NCBI GenBank assembly: GCA_002840155.1
Contig: PGZH01000002.1
Location: 206,622 to 270,621 of the forward strand
Direction: 5' to 3'
Source: Gammaproteobacteria bacterium HGW-Gammaproteobacteria-13
GTDB lineage: Bacteria > Pseudomonadota > Gammaproteobacteria > Pseudomonadales > Pseudomonadaceae
DNA length: 64,000 nt
Part shown: piece by piece, positions 20,470 to 34,111 of the stretch
Numbering within the stretch: the first letter of the stretch is position 1
Layout of the letters: the number at the start of each line of letters is the position of its first letter
Notes under the pieces: generated by a model
What the model saw: the letters and a program-made list of their open reading frames with translations, nothing else
Database searches by the model: none
Told to the model about the DNA's origin: nothing
Program-made: the position numbers and the translations under genes

Positions 20470-21999
20470 TTACCGGGCCGGAACAGGTTGATTGAGGGCA
20501 CTACCCAGCCACTGCTGCACGCCTTGCATGCTGGCGGCGGAGGTGTCGAGCACCGGCTGCGGGTAAACACCAAGCAGGATCAGCAGCACAGCGAGGCCGA
20601 GCACCATGCTCAGTTCGCGCAGCTGCAGGCCAGGCAAAGCGGTTTCCGCCTTGGCCGGGCCAAAGTAGGCGCGGTGAATCATGATCAGCGAGTAGACCGA
20701 ACCGAACACCAGGCCGGTGGCGGCCACCACGGTGACCCAAGGCGCACTCTGGAAGCTGCCGACCAGAATCAGGAACTCACCGACGAAGTTGCCAGTGCCC
20801 GGCAAGCCCAGCGCCGCAGCGGCAAAGAACAGGCTAAGCGCCGGCAGCCAGGGCATACGCGCCCAGATGCCGCCCATCTCGCGCATATCACGAGTATGCA
20901 GGCGCTCGTACAGCTGACCGCAGAGGATAAACAGCGCCGCAGCGGACAGGCCATGCGCGAGCATCTGCACCACCGCGCCCTGCAGGGCGATCTCGCTGGC
21001 GGAATAGATGGCGATCAGCACAAAACCCATGTGCGACACGCTGGAATAAGCCACCAGGCGCTTGATGTCGGTCTGTGCGAACGACAGCAGCGCGCCGTAG
21101 ATGATGGCAAACACGCCAAGCCACTGGGCAATCGGTGCAAACTCTGCCGAGGCATTGGGGAACAGCGGCAGGGCAAAACGCATCAGGCCGTAGGCGGCGG
21201 TTTTCAGCAGAATACCGGCCAGGTCCACGGAGCCAGCAGTTGGCGCCTGAGCGTGGGCGTCCGGCAGCCAGGAGTGGAACGGCACCACCGGGAATTTCAC
21301 CGCAAAGGCGATAAAGAAGCCGAGCATCAGGATGAACTCGGTGCCGGCCGCCATCTTGGTGTTGAGCAGATCGGCGTAGTTGAAGGTCAGCACGCCGGTT
21401 TGGTCGAAGTGCACAAACACCAGGCCGAGAATCGCCAGCAACATGATCAGGCCGCTGGCCTGGGTGAAGATAAAGAACTTGGTGGCGGCGGTGATGCGGG
21501 TCTTGCCGTCGCTGCCGCTATGACCCCAGAGCGCGATGAGGAAATACATCGGCACCAACATCATTTCCCAGAAGAAGAAGAACAGGAACAGGTCGACGGC
21601 GAGGAACACGCCGACCACACCGCCGAGAATCCACATCAGGTTGAGGTGGAAGAAGCCGACGCGGTTCTGGATCTCGTTCCACGAGCACAGTACCGAGAGC
21701 ACACCGAGCAGGCCGGTGAGGCTGATCATCAGCACCGACAGGCCATCCAGCGCCAGGTGCACGCTGATGCCGAAGCGCTCGATCCATGGCACTTGGAACT
21801 CGGCCGCCCACTGCGGCGCAGCACCCGGCGCAGGCGCCAAGCTGAAGTCGCCAGTGGCCCACAGCCACAGACTCAGACCGAACAGCAAGGCCATGGTCAG
21901 CAGGGCGATCCAGCGCGGCAGGATGTTGCCGAAGCGCTCGCACTGCCAGCACAGCAGGCCGCCGATAAAGGGGATCAGGATTAGCCAGGGCAGAATCAT
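20470..21999 (-). CDS. nuoM: NADH-quinone oxidoreductase subunit M
   Basis: This 509-residue polytopic proton-pumping subunit is related to MrpD antiporters. It has [19 protein letters not shown] with the conserved Glu, the [20 protein letters not shown] segment, and [17 protein letters not shown]. The start [14 protein letters not shown] is family-like. Spacing to nuoL upstream is 15 nt and to nuoN downstream 7 nt. Confidence 0.97.
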   Translation of the reverse strand: MILPWLILIPFIGGLLCWQCERFGNILPRWIALLTMALLFGLSLWLWATGDFSLAPAPGAAPQWAAEFQVPWIERFGISVHLALDGLSVLMISLTGLLGVLSVLCSWNEIQNRVGFFHLNLMWILGGVVGVFLAVDLFLFFFFWEMMLVPMYFLIALWGHSGSDGKTRITAATKFFIFTQASGLIMLLAILGLVFVHFDQTGVLTFNYADLLNTKMAAGTEFILMLGFFIAFAVKFPVVPFHSWLPDAHAQAPTAGSVDLAGILLKTAAYGLMRFALPLFPNASAEFAPIAQWLGVFAIIYGALLSFAQTDIKRLVAYSSVSHMGFVLIAIYSASEIALQGAVVQMLAHGLSAAALFILCGQLYERLHTRDMREMGGIWARMPWLPALSLFFAAAALGLPGTGNFVGEFLILVGSFQSAPWVTVVAATGLVFGSVYSLIMIHRAYFGPAKAETALPGLQLRELSMVLGLAVLLILLGVYPQPVLDTSAASMQGVQQWLGSALNQPVPAR

Positions 22000-22014
22000 A
22001 ACGGGCTATTTTCC

Positions 22015-23865
22015 TTAATTCAGAAACAGGAGAACGGCGAGCACCAGCACGGCGCCCCCGGCTATCGATGTGGCGTACCAGCGCACCTGACCAGTCTCGC
22101 TGCTGGCCAGCAAGGCGTTGCCGCCTCGCGCCAGACGCGGAATCAGGCCAATGCTGCGGTCGATCGGGTCGTGCCCGAGCAACCGGCAAAGCAACAGGTA
22201 CGGTCGCACAAACAGCTTGTCGTAGAGCCAGTCGAAGCCCCAGGCGGCGAACCACCAGGCCGAGAGGAAACGCCCCGGCGCACTCTGCGCCACCGCGGTG
22301 GCGAAACTGCGTTTGCCGAGGAACAGCAGTGCGGCCAGAACGATGCCAATGATCGCGATGGCCCCCGAGGCGATTTCCAGGCTGTGCTTGGCGTCACCGC
22401 CGGCATGACCGACGCTTTGCGGCAACACGCCCGCCAAGGGTGGGCTGATCAGCGCGCCAATAAAGGTCGACAGCACAATCAGGGTTACCAGTGGCAGCCA
22501 GTGAGCGACGCCATGGCCGGCATGGGCTTCAGTCTTCTGCTCGCCATGGAAGGCGATAAAGATCAGGCGGAAGGTGTAGAGCGACGTCAGGAAGGCTCCG
22601 GCCAGCCCGGCATACAGCAACCACTGATGACCGCTGGCAAAGGCTTCCCAGAGGATTTCGTCCTTGGAGTAGAAGCCAGCGGTGATCAGAGGCAACGCCG
22701 CCAGAGCCGCGCCACCGACGATAAAGCTGGCGTAGGCCAACGGCAGTTTCTTCCACAGACCGCCCATCTTGAAGATGTTCTGCTCGTGGTGGCAGGCGTT
22801 GATCACCGCACCGGAAGCGAGGAACAGCAGGGCCTTGAAGAAGGCGTGGGTCATCAGGTGGAAGATCGCCGCATCCCAGGCCCCTACACCCAAGGCGAGG
22901 AACATATAGCCGATCTGGCTCATGGTCGAGTAGGCGAGGATGCGCTTAATATCGGTCTGCACCAGCGCGGCGAAGCCGGCCAGCACCAGGGTCACGCCGC
23001 CGACGATGCCAACCAATTCGAGAATTTCCGGAGTCAGCAGGAACAGGCCGTGGGTACGGGCGATCAGGTACACGCCGGCGGTAACCATGGTCGCGGCGTG
23101 GATCAACGCAGAAACCGGGGTCGGGCCGGCCATCGCATCGGCCAACCAGGTTTGCAGCGGCAGCTGCGCGGATTTACCCACTGCGCCGCCGAGCAGCATC
23201 AGGGTGGCAATCCACAGCCAGCTATCGCCTTCCACATACTTCTGCGGCGCCAGCGCCATCAGCTCCTGAATATTCAGGGTGCCCAAGTGGAGGAACAGGA
23301 TAAACAGGCCGATGGCCATAAACACGTCGCCGATACGGGTGACGATAAAGGCCTTGAGCGCCGCGTTGCCGTTGGCGGTGTGCTTGAAGTAGAAGCCGAT
23401 CAGCAGGTAGGAGCACAGCCCCACGCCTTCCCAGCCGAAGTACAACACCAGCAGGTTATCGCCGAGCACCAGCAACAGCATGCTGAAGATAAACAGGTTG
23501 GTGTAGGCGAAGAAGCGCGAGTAGCCCTCTTCACCGCGCATATACCAACTGGCAAACAGGTGGATCAGGAAACCCACACCGGTAACCACGCCAAGCATGG
23601 TCAACGACAGGCCATCCAGGTACAGGGTGAAGCTCGGTGCAAAACCGGCCACGCTCATCCACTGCCACAGCACCTGGGTAAACACGCCGTTTGGCGGCGG
23701 ATTGAGGTTGAACTGCACGATCACCCAGGCCGCCGTCAGGGCGGACAGGCCCACCGAACCGACGCCGATCAGCGCCGAGAGGTTCTCGGAGAAACGCCCG
23801 CGCGAGAAGGCCAGCAGGAACCAGCCCAGCAACGGGAACACACAGGTCAGGAATAGAAGGTTCAT
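22015..23865 (-). CDS. nuoL: NADH-quinone oxidoreductase subunit L
   Basis: This 616-residue distal proton-pumping subunit is predicted to have around 16 helices plus the C-terminal lateral helix that clamps M and N. Key segments are [38 protein letters not shown] and [18 protein letters not shown]. The start overlaps the nuoK stop in an ATGA, indicating coupled translation. Confidence 0.97.
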   Translation of the reverse strand: MNLLFLTCVFPLLGWFLLAFSRGRFSENLSALIGVGSVGLSALTAAWVIVQFNLNPPPNGVFTQVLWQWMSVAGFAPSFTLYLDGLSLTMLGVVTGVGFLIHLFASWYMRGEEGYSRFFAYTNLFIFSMLLLVLGDNLLVLYFGWEGVGLCSYLLIGFYFKHTANGNAALKAFIVTRIGDVFMAIGLFILFLHLGTLNIQELMALAPQKYVEGDSWLWIATLMLLGGAVGKSAQLPLQTWLADAMAGPTPVSALIHAATMVTAGVYLIARTHGLFLLTPEILELVGIVGGVTLVLAGFAALVQTDIKRILAYSTMSQIGYMFLALGVGAWDAAIFHLMTHAFFKALLFLASGAVINACHHEQNIFKMGGLWKKLPLAYASFIVGGAALAALPLITAGFYSKDEILWEAFASGHQWLLYAGLAGAFLTSLYTFRLIFIAFHGEQKTEAHAGHGVAHWLPLVTLIVLSTFIGALISPPLAGVLPQSVGHAGGDAKHSLEIASGAIAIIGIVLAALLFLGKRSFATAVAQSAPGRFLSAWWFAAWGFDWLYDKLFVRPYLLLCRLLGHDPIDRSIGLIPRLARGGNALLASSETGQVRWYATSIAGGAVLVLAVLLFLN

Positions 23866-24170
23866 CCGCGCATCTCGCTGGCAGCGTCGACATCGAGGGT
23901 GTTGAAGCGGCGATACAGCTGCAACAGGATCGCCAAGCCAATACTGGCTTCGGCGGCGGCCAGAGTGATCACCAGGATAAACATCACCTGGCCGTCAGGT
24001 TGGGCCCAACGGCTGCCCGCCACCACAAAGGCCAGGGCGGTGGCATTCATCATCACTTCCAGGCTCATCAGCACAAACAGGATGTTGCGCCGCACCATCA
24101 GGCCGATCAGACCGAGGCTGAACAGCACGCCGGCCAGCGCCAGGCCGTGCTCCAGGGGAATCGCATTCAT
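23862..24170 (-). CDS. nuoK: NADH-quinone oxidoreductase subunit K
   Basis: This 102-residue subunit has three transmembrane helices. It contains the two conserved membrane glutamates, in the MSLEVMMNA helix and in [13 protein letters not shown], that relay protons in the complex I E-channel. It overlaps nuoJ upstream and nuoL downstream by 4 nt each. Confidence 0.97.
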   Translation of the reverse strand: MNAIPLEHGLALAGVLFSLGLIGLMVRRNILFVLMSLEVMMNATALAFVVAGSRWAQPDGQVMFILVITLAAAEASIGLAILLQLYRRFNTLDVDAASEMRG

Positions 24171-24676
24171 GCCGTGGGCTCCTTGGCATCGTGACGGCCG
24201 AGGTGATAGGCCGCGACCAACGCAGCAAGCAGCAGCATCGAAGCCAACTCCACCGCCAGCAGGTATGGCCCGTAAAGGGCGATACCGACGGCTTTGGCAT
24301 CAATGGTCTGCAAACCGAGAGCCGCGCCACTGGGCGACTGGAACAGCACATAGAGCAATTGCCCCAGCAACAACGCCGAGAGAATCGCCGGGCCGGTCCA
24401 GATACCAGGCGTCAACCACTGGCGTTCCTGCTCGACCGCCGCCGGGCCGAGGTTGAGCATCATCACCACGAAGACGAACAGCACCATAATCGCGCCGGCG
24501 TAGACGATGATCTCCAGCGCGCCGGCAAAGGGGGCGCCGAGGGCGAAGAAGGTCATCGCCACGGCCAGCAGCGAGAGAATCAGATACAACAGGGCATGCA
24601 CCGGATTGCTCGCGGTGATCACCCTGAATGTGGCCGCCACGGCAACGCCGGCGGCGAGGTAGAAAGCGAATTCCAT
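24167..24676 (-). CDS. nuoJ: NADH-quinone oxidoreductase subunit J
   Basis: This 169-residue membrane subunit has five hydrophobic helices. [18 protein letters not shown] and the [20 protein letters not shown] stretch (with the conserved YAGAIMVLF) identify it. It sits 9 nt after nuoI and overlaps nuoK by 4 nt. Confidence 0.96.
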   Translation of the reverse strand: MEFAFYLAAGVAVAATFRVITASNPVHALLYLILSLLAVAMTFFALGAPFAGALEIIVYAGAIMVLFVFVVMMLNLGPAAVEQERQWLTPGIWTGPAILSALLLGQLLYVLFQSPSGAALGLQTIDAKAVGIALYGPYLLAVELASMLLLAALVAAYHLGRHDAKEPTA

Positions 24677-24685
24677 ATCCCCTCC

Positions 24686-25234
24686 TTAGGGCAGTAGGCC
24701 TTTGACGTTGATCGGTTCGGCTTCATTCTGCGCAGCACCTTTCGGCTTGCCGGCAATGGCCATACCGGCGACGCGGTAGAAGTTGTAGTCCGGGTTCTTG
24801 CCCGGGCCGCTGATCAGCAGGTCTTCCTTCTCGTACACCAGGTCCTGGCGCTTGAACTCGCCCATCTCGAAATCCGGGGTGAGCTGGATCGCCGTGGTCG
24901 GGCAGGCTTCTTCGCACAGGCCGCAGAAGATGCAGCGCGAGAAGTTGATGCGGAAGAAATCCGGGTACCAGCGACCATCCGGGGTTTCCGCCTTCTGCAG
25001 CGAGATGCAACCCACCGGGCAGGCCACCGCACACAGGTTGCAGGCTACGCAGCGCTCTTCGCCGTCGGGGTCGCGGGTCAGGACGATGCGCCCGCGATAG
25101 CGCGGCGGCAGGTACACCGCCTCTTCCGGGTATTGCAGGGTGTCGCGCTTGCGAAAGCCATGGCTGAAGACCATGACCATGCTGCGCAGTTGGGTGTAGG
25201 TGCCGTGCACCACATCCCGTATGTATTTGAACAT
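24686..25234 (-). CDS. nuoI: NADH-quinone oxidoreductase subunit I
   Basis: This 182-residue ferredoxin-like subunit carries clusters N6a and N6b. Two 4Fe-4S motifs are visible: [15 protein letters not shown] and [15 protein letters not shown]. It passes electrons from the peripheral arm toward NuoB. The start [18 protein letters not shown] is typical of the Pseudomonas/E. coli form. It follows nuoH by 13 nt. Confidence 0.97.
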   Translation of the reverse strand: MFKYIRDVVHGTYTQLRSMVMVFSHGFRKRDTLQYPEEAVYLPPRYRGRIVLTRDPDGEERCVACNLCAVACPVGCISLQKAETPDGRWYPDFFRINFSRCIFCGLCEEACPTTAIQLTPDFEMGEFKRQDLVYEKEDLLISGPGKNPDYNFYRVAGMAIAGKPKGAAQNEAEPINVKGLLP

Positions 25235-25247
25235 TCTGTGGTTCTCC

Positions 25248-26240
25248 TTACTGGGCCGCGGCCAGCACGAATGCGCCGGTCACCAGCAGGTTGATCAGGG
25301 TCAGCGGCAGGCAGAACTTCCAGCTGAAGGCCATGACCTGGTCATACCGTGGGCGCGGAATCGAGGCGCGCAGCAGGATGAAGATCATGATGAAGAAGCA
25401 GGTTTTCAGGGCGAACCAGAAAAACGGAATCTGCGGCAGGATGCCAAACGGCCCGTGCCAACCGCCGAAGAACAGGGTTACCAGTAGTGCCGAGATGGTG
25501 ATGATGCCGATGTATTCACCGACGAAGAACATGCCCCACTTCATCCCGGCATATTCGATGTGATAACCGTCGGCCAGCTCTTGCTCGGCTTCTGGCTGGT
25601 CGAAGGGGTGACGGTGAGTCACCGCCACGCCGGCGATAAAGAAGGTACAGAAGCCGAAGAACTGCGGAATGATGAACCAGAGGTTTTCCGCCTGGTAATC
25701 GACGATATCGCGCATGTTGAACGAGCCAACCTGAGCGACGATACCCATCAGCGCCAGCGCCAGGAACACCTCGTAGGACACTGTCTGCGCCGAGGCGCGC
25801 AGCGCGCCGAGCAGGGCAAACTTGTTGTTACTCGCCCAGCCGGCGAACAGCACGGCATACACCGACAGACCGGCCATGGCGAAGAAGAACAGGATGCCGA
25901 TATTCAGGTCCGCCACGCCCCAGTTCGGGGTGATCGGGATAATCGCAAAGGCCAGCAGCATGGCGGCGAAGGCGATCATCGGCGCCAGGATAAAGATGAA
26001 CTTGTCGGCGAACGGCGGCGTCCAGTCCTCCTTGAAGAACATCTTGATCATGTCCGCGGCGATCTGAAACATGCCGAACGGCCCGACCCTATTAGGGCCG
26101 TAGCGGTCCTGCCACCAGCCCAGCAGTCGCCGTTCGACAAAGCTCAGCAGCGCGCCGCAAACCACCACCACCAGCAGAATCACGATGGCCTTGAGTACGG
26201 CGATCAGCACGTCCAGCACTTCAGGGGTCAGCCAACTCAT
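25248..26240 (-). CDS. nuoH: NADH-quinone oxidoreductase subunit H
   Basis: This 330-residue subunit has about eight helices and forms the quinone-entry site with NuoB/Nuo[21 protein letters not shown], the [19 protein letters not shown] acidic loop and [13 protein letters not shown] are diagnostic. It overlaps the nuoG stop by 4 nt. Confidence 0.97.
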   Translation of the reverse strand: MSWLTPEVLDVLIAVLKAIVILLVVVVCGALLSFVERRLLGWWQDRYGPNRVGPFGMFQIAADMIKMFFKEDWTPPFADKFIFILAPMIAFAAMLLAFAIIPITPNWGVADLNIGILFFFAMAGLSVYAVLFAGWASNNKFALLGALRASAQTVSYEVFLALALMGIVAQVGSFNMRDIVDYQAENLWFIIPQFFGFCTFFIAGVAVTHRHPFDQPEAEQELADGYHIEYAGMKWGMFFVGEYIGIITISALLVTLFFGGWHGPFGILPQIPFFWFALKTCFFIMIFILLRASIPRPRYDQVMAFSWKFCLPLTLINLLVTGAFVLAAAQ

Positions 26241-28957
26241 TGCGCGGCCTCCTCAATGCGAGTGACCACGCTACCGGCGATCAGCGCCGGCATGCCCGGC
26301 AAACCGACTGGCAGGCCGACCACACCGATGGCCAGCTCTTCGGTGATCTGCAGCGGCAGGCGCAGGGTCTGCCCCGCCACTGTCAGGCTGAGCAGCGCGC
26401 CGTCATTCACCCCCAGGCGATCCGCTTCGGCCTTGGCCAGCAGCGCGTAAGGTGCGGGAATGCGCTCTTGCAGCGGCGCGGCGCCGGCGGAGGTTTCCTC
26501 ACTGCCGAACAGGTGATGCAGCGCCACGGCCTGCAAGGTGCCCGGTGCCGGGTTAAAGGCGGCCGGGACACTGAACCAGGGCAGCACTGCGCCTTTGGCT
26601 TCCAGCAAACGCACACCGGGATCACCGGCACGCAGATGGCCGCCGACTTCGTCCTGGAACTTGTTCCAGGCCTGCGGCGAGTTCCAGCCCGGCGACCAGG
26701 CGAATGGAATCTGCTGACGATCTTCCTTGCTGCCGGAATAGCCTTCCATGGAGAAGGCAAACGCCGAATCCTGATCCTGCGGCTGACGCGGCTCGTGCAC
26801 GCTGATATTGGCGCGCATGGCGGTGCGACCGCTATAACGGTGCGGCTCACGGGCCAGCTTGAGGCCCTTGATGCGGAAGGTGGCGTTGGGCGCGGCTTCA
26901 CCGATGCGTGCCAGCAAGCTGTTGCTGGCCGCTACGGCAGCGGTCACCGCATCCAGCTGAGTCCAGTCGAGCGGCTTGCCCTGCAGGGTGCTGTGCAGCG
27001 CATGCAGCCAGCGCCAGCCTTCGCGAATCAGGATATTGGCGTCGTAGTAGCTCGGTTCGAACACCTGGAAGAAACGCTGGGCGCGGCCTTCGAAGCTGAC
27101 CAGGGTGCCATCGCCTTCGGCGAAGCTGGCCACCGGCAGCAGCAGGTGGGCTTTTTCGCTGGTGGCGGTGTGCTGATGGTCAGCGACAATCACCAGCTTG
27201 GCCGCCGTCAAAGCGGCATCGACCTTGGCTGCATCGGCGCGACGATAGAGGTCGTTTTCCAGCACGATCACGGCATCGGCCTGGCCGGACGTCAGCGCCT
27301 GCAGCGCCGCATCAACGGACTCGCCACCCAGCAGAGCCAGGCCCATGCTGTTGGCTTCCGGCACTACCAGGCTGATGGAGGCGTTCTTCTCGCGATTCTT
27401 TAGCGCACTGGCGATATTCGCCGCAGCCTCGATCAGGCTCTTCTCACCGAGAGAGGCGCCAGAGATGATCAGCGGACGCTTGGCTTCTAGCAGCGCTTCG
27501 GCAATCAACTCCACCAGCTCACCGACATCCGCATCCAGGCCGTTAACCGCCGGTGCGCTCGGGTCGATGGCGTGAGCCACGGCGAAACCGATACGCGCCA
27601 GGTCTGCCGGCGCGGCGTGCACGCAGGCTTCGGCGATGTCATCCAGGCGTGTAGCGGTGACGCTGGCGATAAATAGCGGATGCAGCGCGTCCTGAGCGAC
27701 GTTCTGCACGGCAGCCATGTGCCAGTCCTGAATCTTCATTGACGCGGCGATTTCAGTGGCCTTGCCCTTGACCGCCTGACGCAGGGCCAGGGCCATGCGT
27801 GCGGCGGTTTGGGTGAGGTCTTCACCAAGGATAAACACCGCGTCGTGCAGCTCGACTTCACGCAGGGTCGGCACCGGCAGCGGGCCGTTCTGCAAGATGT
27901 CGCGGATCAGGCGGATATTTTCCAGCTCGCCCGCGGCGATACCGGAGTAGTAGTTGGCCTCGCCGACCAGCTCGCGCAGGGCGAAGTTGCTTTCCAGGCT
28001 GGCGCGCGGCGAACCGATGCCGATTACGCGTTTGCCTTTGAGCAGCTCGGCGGCCTTGTCCAGCGCGGCGTCGATGCCGAGCTTTTCGCCACCGTCTTTA
28101 TTCACCAGTAGCGGCTGGCGCGGACGGTCGCTGCGGTTGACGTAGCCGTAACCGAAACGACCACGGTCGCAGAGGAAATACTGGTTCACATCACCGTTGA
28201 AGCGGTTTTCGATGCGTCGGAGTTCGCCGTAGCGCTCGCCGGGACTGGTGTTGCAGCCGCTGGCGCAGCCATGGCAGATGCTCGGGGCGAACTGCATGTC
28301 CCACTTGCGGTTGTAGCGCTCGGAGTGGGTCTTGTCGGTGAACACGCCGGTCGGGCAGACCTCGACCAGGTTGCCGGAGAACTCGCTTTCCAGTACGCCG
28401 TCTTCGACCCGACCGAAGTACACGTTGTCGTGCGCGCCATACACACCAAGGTCAGTGCCGCCGGCGTAATCCTTGTAGTAACGCACGCAGCGGTAGCAGG
28501 CGATGCAGCGGTTCATCTCATGGGAAATAAACGGGCCGAGCTGCTGGTTCTGGTGGGTGCGCTTGCTGAAGCGATAACGGCGCTGGTTGTGGCCCGTCAT
28601 CACCGTCATGTCCTGCAGGTGGCAATGGCCGCCCTCCTCGCACACCGGGCAATCGTGCGGGTGGTTGGTCATCAGCCATTCAACGACGCTGGCGCGGAAC
28701 GCCTTGGATTCTTCATCGTCGATGCTGATCCAGGTGTTGTCGGTCGCCGGCGTCATGCACGACATGACGATGCGCCCGCGCGTATCGTTTTCATCGCTGT
28801 ACTGCTTGACCGCGCACTGGCGGCAGGCGCCGACGCTACCGAGCGCCGGGTGCCAGCAGAAGTAAGGGATATCGAGACCGAGGGACAGGCAGGCCTGCAG
28901 CAGGTTGTCCGCCCCATCGACTTCGAAATCTTTGCCGTCTACGTGGATAGTGGCCAT
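26237..28957 (-). CDS. nuoG: NADH-quinone oxidoreductase subunit G
   Basis: This 906-residue iron-sulfur subunit begins with a 2Fe-2S ferredoxin domain ([20 protein letters not shown]), then the H-C cluster region [15 protein letters not shown] and the 4Fe-4S motif [12 protein letters not shown] further 4Fe-4S segment, [11 protein letters not shown], precedes the long molybdopterin-oxidoreductase-like domain, which is inactive in complex I. It starts 94 nt after nuoF, the only sizeable gap inside the operon besides nuoB-nuoCD. Confidence 0.96.
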   Translation of the reverse strand: MATIHVDGKDFEVDGADNLLQACLSLGLDIPYFCWHPALGSVGACRQCAVKQYSDENDTRGRIVMSCMTPATDNTWISIDDEESKAFRASVVEWLMTNHPHDCPVCEEGGHCHLQDMTVMTGHNQRRYRFSKRTHQNQQLGPFISHEMNRCIACYRCVRYYKDYAGGTDLGVYGAHDNVYFGRVEDGVLESEFSGNLVEVCPTGVFTDKTHSERYNRKWDMQFAPSICHGCASGCNTSPGERYGELRRIENRFNGDVNQYFLCDRGRFGYGYVNRSDRPRQPLLVNKDGGEKLGIDAALDKAAELLKGKRVIGIGSPRASLESNFALRELVGEANYYSGIAAGELENIRLIRDILQNGPLPVPTLREVELHDAVFILGEDLTQTAARMALALRQAVKGKATEIAASMKIQDWHMAAVQNVAQDALHPLFIASVTATRLDDIAEACVHAAPADLARIGFAVAHAIDPSAPAVNGLDADVGELVELIAEALLEAKRPLIISGASLGEKSLIEAAANIASALKNREKNASISLVVPEANSMGLALLGGESVDAALQALTSGQADAVIVLENDLYRRADAAKVDAALTAAKLVIVADHQHTATSEKAHLLLPVASFAEGDGTLVSFEGRAQRFFQVFEPSYYDANILIREGWRWLHALHSTLQGKPLDWTQLDAVTAAVAASNSLLARIGEAAPNATFRIKGLKLAREPHRYSGRTAMRANISVHEPRQPQDQDSAFAFSMEGYSGSKEDRQQIPFAWSPGWNSPQAWNKFQDEVGGHLRAGDPGVRLLEAKGAVLPWFSVPAAFNPAPGTLQAVALHHLFGSEETSAGAAPLQERIPAPYALLAKAEADRLGVNDGALLSLTVAGQTLRLPLQITEELAIGVVGLPVGLPGMPALIAGSVVTRIEEAAQ

Positions 28958-29051
28958 GGTTCAGGTTTCTTCTTTGCCCACCGAAGCGAGCTTGGCTAAT
29001 GGAATCACGTTGTGCTGCGGGGCCAGGTCAGTGGCCGCCAGAGCGCCATTT

Positions 29052-30410
29052 TTACGCGGGGACGAATTGCCCCGTCGTCGCCGGAGCCGCCGGGCTGGCA
29101 ACGCCAGCCTCGAACTCCGAGCGGAAATACTTGATCGCACTGCCCAACGGCTCAACCGCACCCGGTGCATGGGCGCAGAAGGTCTTGCCCGGGCCAAGGA
29201 AGTTGACCAGACCGAGTAGCGTGTCGATGTCCTGCTGAGTGCCTTGCTTGCGCTCCAGGGCGCGCAGAATCTTCACGCTCCAGGGCAGACCATCGCGACA
29301 CGGGGTACACCAGCCGCAGGACTCGCGAGCGAAGAACTCTTCCATATTGCGCAGCAGCGAGACCATGCTGATGCTGTCGTCAACCGCCAGTGCCAGACCG
29401 GTGCCCATGCGCGTGCCGACCTTGCCAATTCCGCCGGCATACATCAGCGCATCCAGGTGCTCGGGCAGCAGGAAGCCGGTGCCGGCACCGCCGGGTTGCC
29501 AGCACTTAAGGGTGTAGCCATCGCGCATGCCGCCGGCGTAATCCTCGAACAGCTCGCGAGCGCTGACGCCGAAGGGCAGCTCCCACAAGCCGGGGTTCTT
29601 CACCTTGCCGGAGAAGCCCATCAGCTTGGTGCCGTGGTCTTCACTCTCCGGGCGGGCCAGGCTCTTGTACCAATCCACACCGTTACCGACGATGGCCGGC
29701 ACGTTACACAGGGTCTCGACGTTGTTCACGCAGGTCGGCTTGCCCCACACGCCAACGGCGGCAGGGAACGGCGGCTTGGCGCGCGGGTTGGCGCGGCGAC
29801 CTTCGAGGGAGTTGATCAGTGCGGTTTCTTCACCGCAGATATAGCGGCCGGCACCTGTGTGCACGAACAGCTCGAAATCGAAACCGCTGCCGAGGATGTT
29901 TTTGCCCAGCAGGCCGGCTGCTTTGGCTTCCTCAATGGCGCGGTTGAGGTTGGCGGCCGCATCGACGTATTCGCCGCGCAGGAAGATATAACCGCGATAG
30001 GCCTTGAGCGCCCGGGCGGAAATCAGCATGCCTTCCACCAGCAGGTGCGGCAGCTGCTCCATCAGCATGCGGTCTTTCCAGGTATTCGGTTCCATCTCAT
30101 CCGCGTTGCACAGCAGGTAGCGGATGTTCATGGATTCGTCGGCGGGCATCAGGCCCCACTTCACCCCGGTGGGGAAGCCGGCACCACCACGGCCCTTGAG
30201 GCCGGAGTCTTTCACCGTTTGCACGATATCGGCCTGGGCCATTTCGCTCAGGGCTTTGCGGGCGGCGGCGTAGCCGTTCTTCGCCTGGTATTCCTCCAGC
30301 CATACGGGCTGGGCGTCGTCACGCAGGCGCCAGGTCAGCGGGTGGGTCTCTTCGCTGCGAGTGATGCGGTTGGCCGGGCCAATGGAGGTCAGCGTTTTCA
30401 TACCACTCAT
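29052..30410 (-). CDS. nuoF: NADH-quinone oxidoreductase subunit F
   Basis: This 452-residue subunit binds NADH, FMN and cluster N3. It contains [17 protein letters not shown] (NADH loop), the FMN motif [15 protein letters not shown] and [12 protein letters not shown] for the 4Fe-4S cluster. The ATG at 30410 overlaps the nuoE stop as ATGA, and upstream in-frame residues belong to nuoE in another frame. NuoE and NuoF form the NADH-oxidising tip. Confidence 0.96.
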   Translation of the reverse strand: MSGMKTLTSIGPANRITRSEETHPLTWRLRDDAQPVWLEEYQAKNGYAAARKALSEMAQADIVQTVKDSGLKGRGGAGFPTGVKWGLMPADESMNIRYLLCNADEMEPNTWKDRMLMEQLPHLLVEGMLISARALKAYRGYIFLRGEYVDAAANLNRAIEEAKAAGLLGKNILGSGFDFELFVHTGAGRYICGEETALINSLEGRRANPRAKPPFPAAVGVWGKPTCVNNVETLCNVPAIVGNGVDWYKSLARPESEDHGTKLMGFSGKVKNPGLWELPFGVSARELFEDYAGGMRDGYTLKCWQPGGAGTGFLLPEHLDALMYAGGIGKVGTRMGTGLALAVDDSISMVSLLRNMEEFFARESCGWCTPCRDGLPWSVKILRALERKQGTQQDIDTLLGLVNFLGPGKTFCAHAPGAVEPLGSAIKYFRSEFEAGVASPAAPATTGQFVPA

Positions 30411-30901
30411 TGGTAGGCCTCCAGCAGTTGAGACACGCCACCAGGTTGCACGTCGCCAAAGGTGTCGTCGTCGATCATCAGCGCCGGGGCCTTGTCGCAG
30501 TTGCCCAGACAGCACACCGGCAGCAGGGTAAAGCGGTTGTCGCTGGTGGTCTGACCGAGGCCGATACCGAGCTGTTTCTGCATCTCACTGACCACCGACT
30601 CATGACCACCGACATAGCAGGTCATGCTGTCGCATACGCGGATGATGTGGCGGCCCACCGGCTGACGGAAAATCTGACTATAGAAGGTGGCCACGCCTTC
30701 GACGTCGCTGGCAGGAATACCGAGAATTTCGCCAATCGCATCGGCGGCGCCATCCGGCACCCAGCCGCGGGCTTTCTGCACGATTTTCAGGGCTTCGATC
30801 GACGCCGCGCGCGGGTCTTCATAGTGGTGCATTTCGTGTTCGATGGCCGCATGTTCGGCTTCGCTGAGGATGAAACGATCAGTCTGGATTAGCGTGCTCA
30901 T
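30407..30901 (-). CDS. nuoE: NADH-quinone oxidoreductase subunit E
   Basis: This 164-residue thioredoxin-fold subunit carries the N1a 2Fe-2S cluster. The ligands are visible as CDSMTC and, about 35 residues later, CCLGNC. The helical N-terminal part includes [15 protein letters not shown] and [13 protein letters not shown]. It is 2 nt from nuoCD and overlaps nuoF by 4 nt. Confidence 0.97.
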   Translation of the reverse strand: MSTLIQTDRFILSEAEHAAIEHEMHHYEDPRAASIEALKIVQKARGWVPDGAADAIGEILGIPASDVEGVATFYSQIFRQPVGRHIIRVCDSMTCYVGGHESVVSEMQKQLGIGLGQTTSDNRFTLLPVCCLGNCDKAPALMIDDDTFGDVQPGGVSQLLEAYQ

Positions 30902-30903
30902 AA

Positions 30904-32703
<1,800 letters not shown>

Positions 32704-32741
32704 TCAACGGCGTCAGTAGGCGGGCTCAGTCGAGCCCAGGC

Positions 32742-33419
32742 TCACACTTCGTCGGGGCTGCGCAGATTGGTCACGGCGATGCGCTCGGCGCGCCGCTGTT
32801 CTTTCTGCGAAGGCATGTCGGCACGGTAAACACCCTGATCACCGACCACCCAGGACAACGGCCGGCGCTCCTGACCGATGGATTCCTGCAGCAGCATCAA
32901 TCCCTGCAGAAATGCCTCGGGACGCGGCGGACAACCGGGAATATAGACGTCGACCGGCAGGAACTTATCGACCCCCTGGACCACGGAATAGATGTCGTAC
33001 ATGCCGCCAGAGTTGGCGCAGGAGCCCATCGAGATCACCCACTTGGGTTCCAGCATCTGTTCGTACAGGCGCTGGATGACCGGAGCCATCTTGATAAAGC
33101 AGGTGCCAGCGATGACCATGAAGTCCGCCTGGCGTGGGGAGGCTCGAATCACTTCCGCACCAAACCGGGCCACGTCGTGCGGCGCGGTAAAGGCGGTGGT
33201 CATTTCCACATAGCAGCAGGACAGGCCGAAGTTATACGGCCACAGGGAGTTCTTGCGCCCCCAGTTCACTGCGCCATTCAGCACATCGGCAAGTTTGCCC
33301 ATGTAGATGTTCTTGTGGACTTGATCATCTAGCAGCGGGTCGGAAACGGTCTCCCGCTCGCCGACCGGATAGCGCTCATTGGGCGCATCCGGATCGATCC
33401 GAGTAAGTTTGTAGTGCAT
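32742..33419 (-). CDS. nuoB: NADH-quinone oxidoreductase subunit B
   Basis: This 225-residue subunit carries the terminal N2 4Fe-4S cluster next to the quinone site. The ligands lie in [19 protein letters not shown] (with [12 protein letters not shown]) and [10 protein letters not shown] use the ATG at 33419, which has GAGG 8 nt before it; a TTG two codons upstream is the alternative. It follows nuoA by 10 nt. Confidence 0.96.
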   Translation of the reverse strand: MHYKLTRIDPDAPNERYPVGERETVSDPLLDDQVHKNIYMGKLADVLNGAVNWGRKNSLWPYNFGLSCCYVEMTTAFTAPHDVARFGAEVIRASPRQADFMVIAGTCFIKMAPVIQRLYEQMLEPKWVISMGSCANSGGMYDIYSVVQGVDKFLPVDVYIPGCPPRPEAFLQGLMLLQESIGQERRPLSWVVGDQGVYRADMPSQKEQRRAERIAVTNLRSPDEV

Positions 33420-33429
33420 CGCCAAAGCC

Positions 33430-33843
33430 TCATTGTTTTAGCTTCGCCTGCCGCTCGCGACGGCCCTGAGGTGCCCAATCGAGCGCCCCGATCCGCCAAA
33501 GGTAGACAAGACCTGCCAACAGAATTGCTATAAAGACTGTAGCTTCGATCAGCCCAGCCCAGCCGCTTTCGCGCACTGAAACTGCCCAAGCGAAGAGAAA
33601 GAGGGCTTCAACGTCGAAGATCACGAAGAGCATCGCGACCAGATAGAATTTGGCTGACAGGCGCAGACGCGCACTGCCGACGGGCAACATGCCGGATTCA
33701 AAGGGCTCGTTCTTGCTGCGACCCCAGGCCTTGCTACCCAGCAGGCTGGACAGGCCAAGCATAAAGCCGATAAGCCCGAAAACTCCGAGCAGAAACACAG
33801 CAAAAGCCCAGTTATGGGACATGGTCGTTACCGCATCAGGCAT
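33430..33843 (-). CDS. nuoA: NADH-quinone oxidoreductase subunit A
   Basis: The 137-residue, three-helix subunit opens the operon. It contains [20 protein letters not shown] and the [19 protein letters not shown] helix, both diagnostic of NuoA. The N-terminus could begin at the ATG at 33843 or seven codons later (MSHNWAF); the first has a better-placed AAGGAGTA site. The 268-bp gap to divergent oxyR should contain the nuo promoter. Confidence 0.94.
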   Translation of the reverse strand: MPDAVTTMSHNWAFAVFLLGVFGLIGFMLGLSSLLGSKAWGRSKNEPFESGMLPVGSARLRLSAKFYLVAMLFVIFDVEALFLFAWAVSVRESGWAGLIEATVFIAILLAGLVYLWRIGALDWAPQGRRERQAKLKQ

Positions 33844-34111
33844 GCCGGTACTCCTTGGGTAAAAGGAACGGCTTGTATAATTTTATTGTGGCGAGCGCGA
33901 ACCCCAAGCTGGGTCGCCCGCAAAGTATGGTCGCAATTCTATTCGCACAACGTTTTAGTAACTAATTATTTTCTGTTCACAAAGCGACATAAATGCGTAG
34001 CCAATCGCCAAAACCCGTCCAACACATCAAGCACGGGCGCTGAAGCGCATCAGCAGTTGGTTCCATTGAATACAGCCGCTATGCTTGGCTGCATCTCAAT
34101 GGATAAAGACT

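Noticed and set aside
20452-23856. Long open plus-strand frames (over 500 codons each) across nuoM and nuoL
   Set aside because: They are antisense to certain nuo genes, rich in Gln/His/Arg/Gly as expected from reading high-GC codons backwards, and have no family motifs or ribosome-binding sites.
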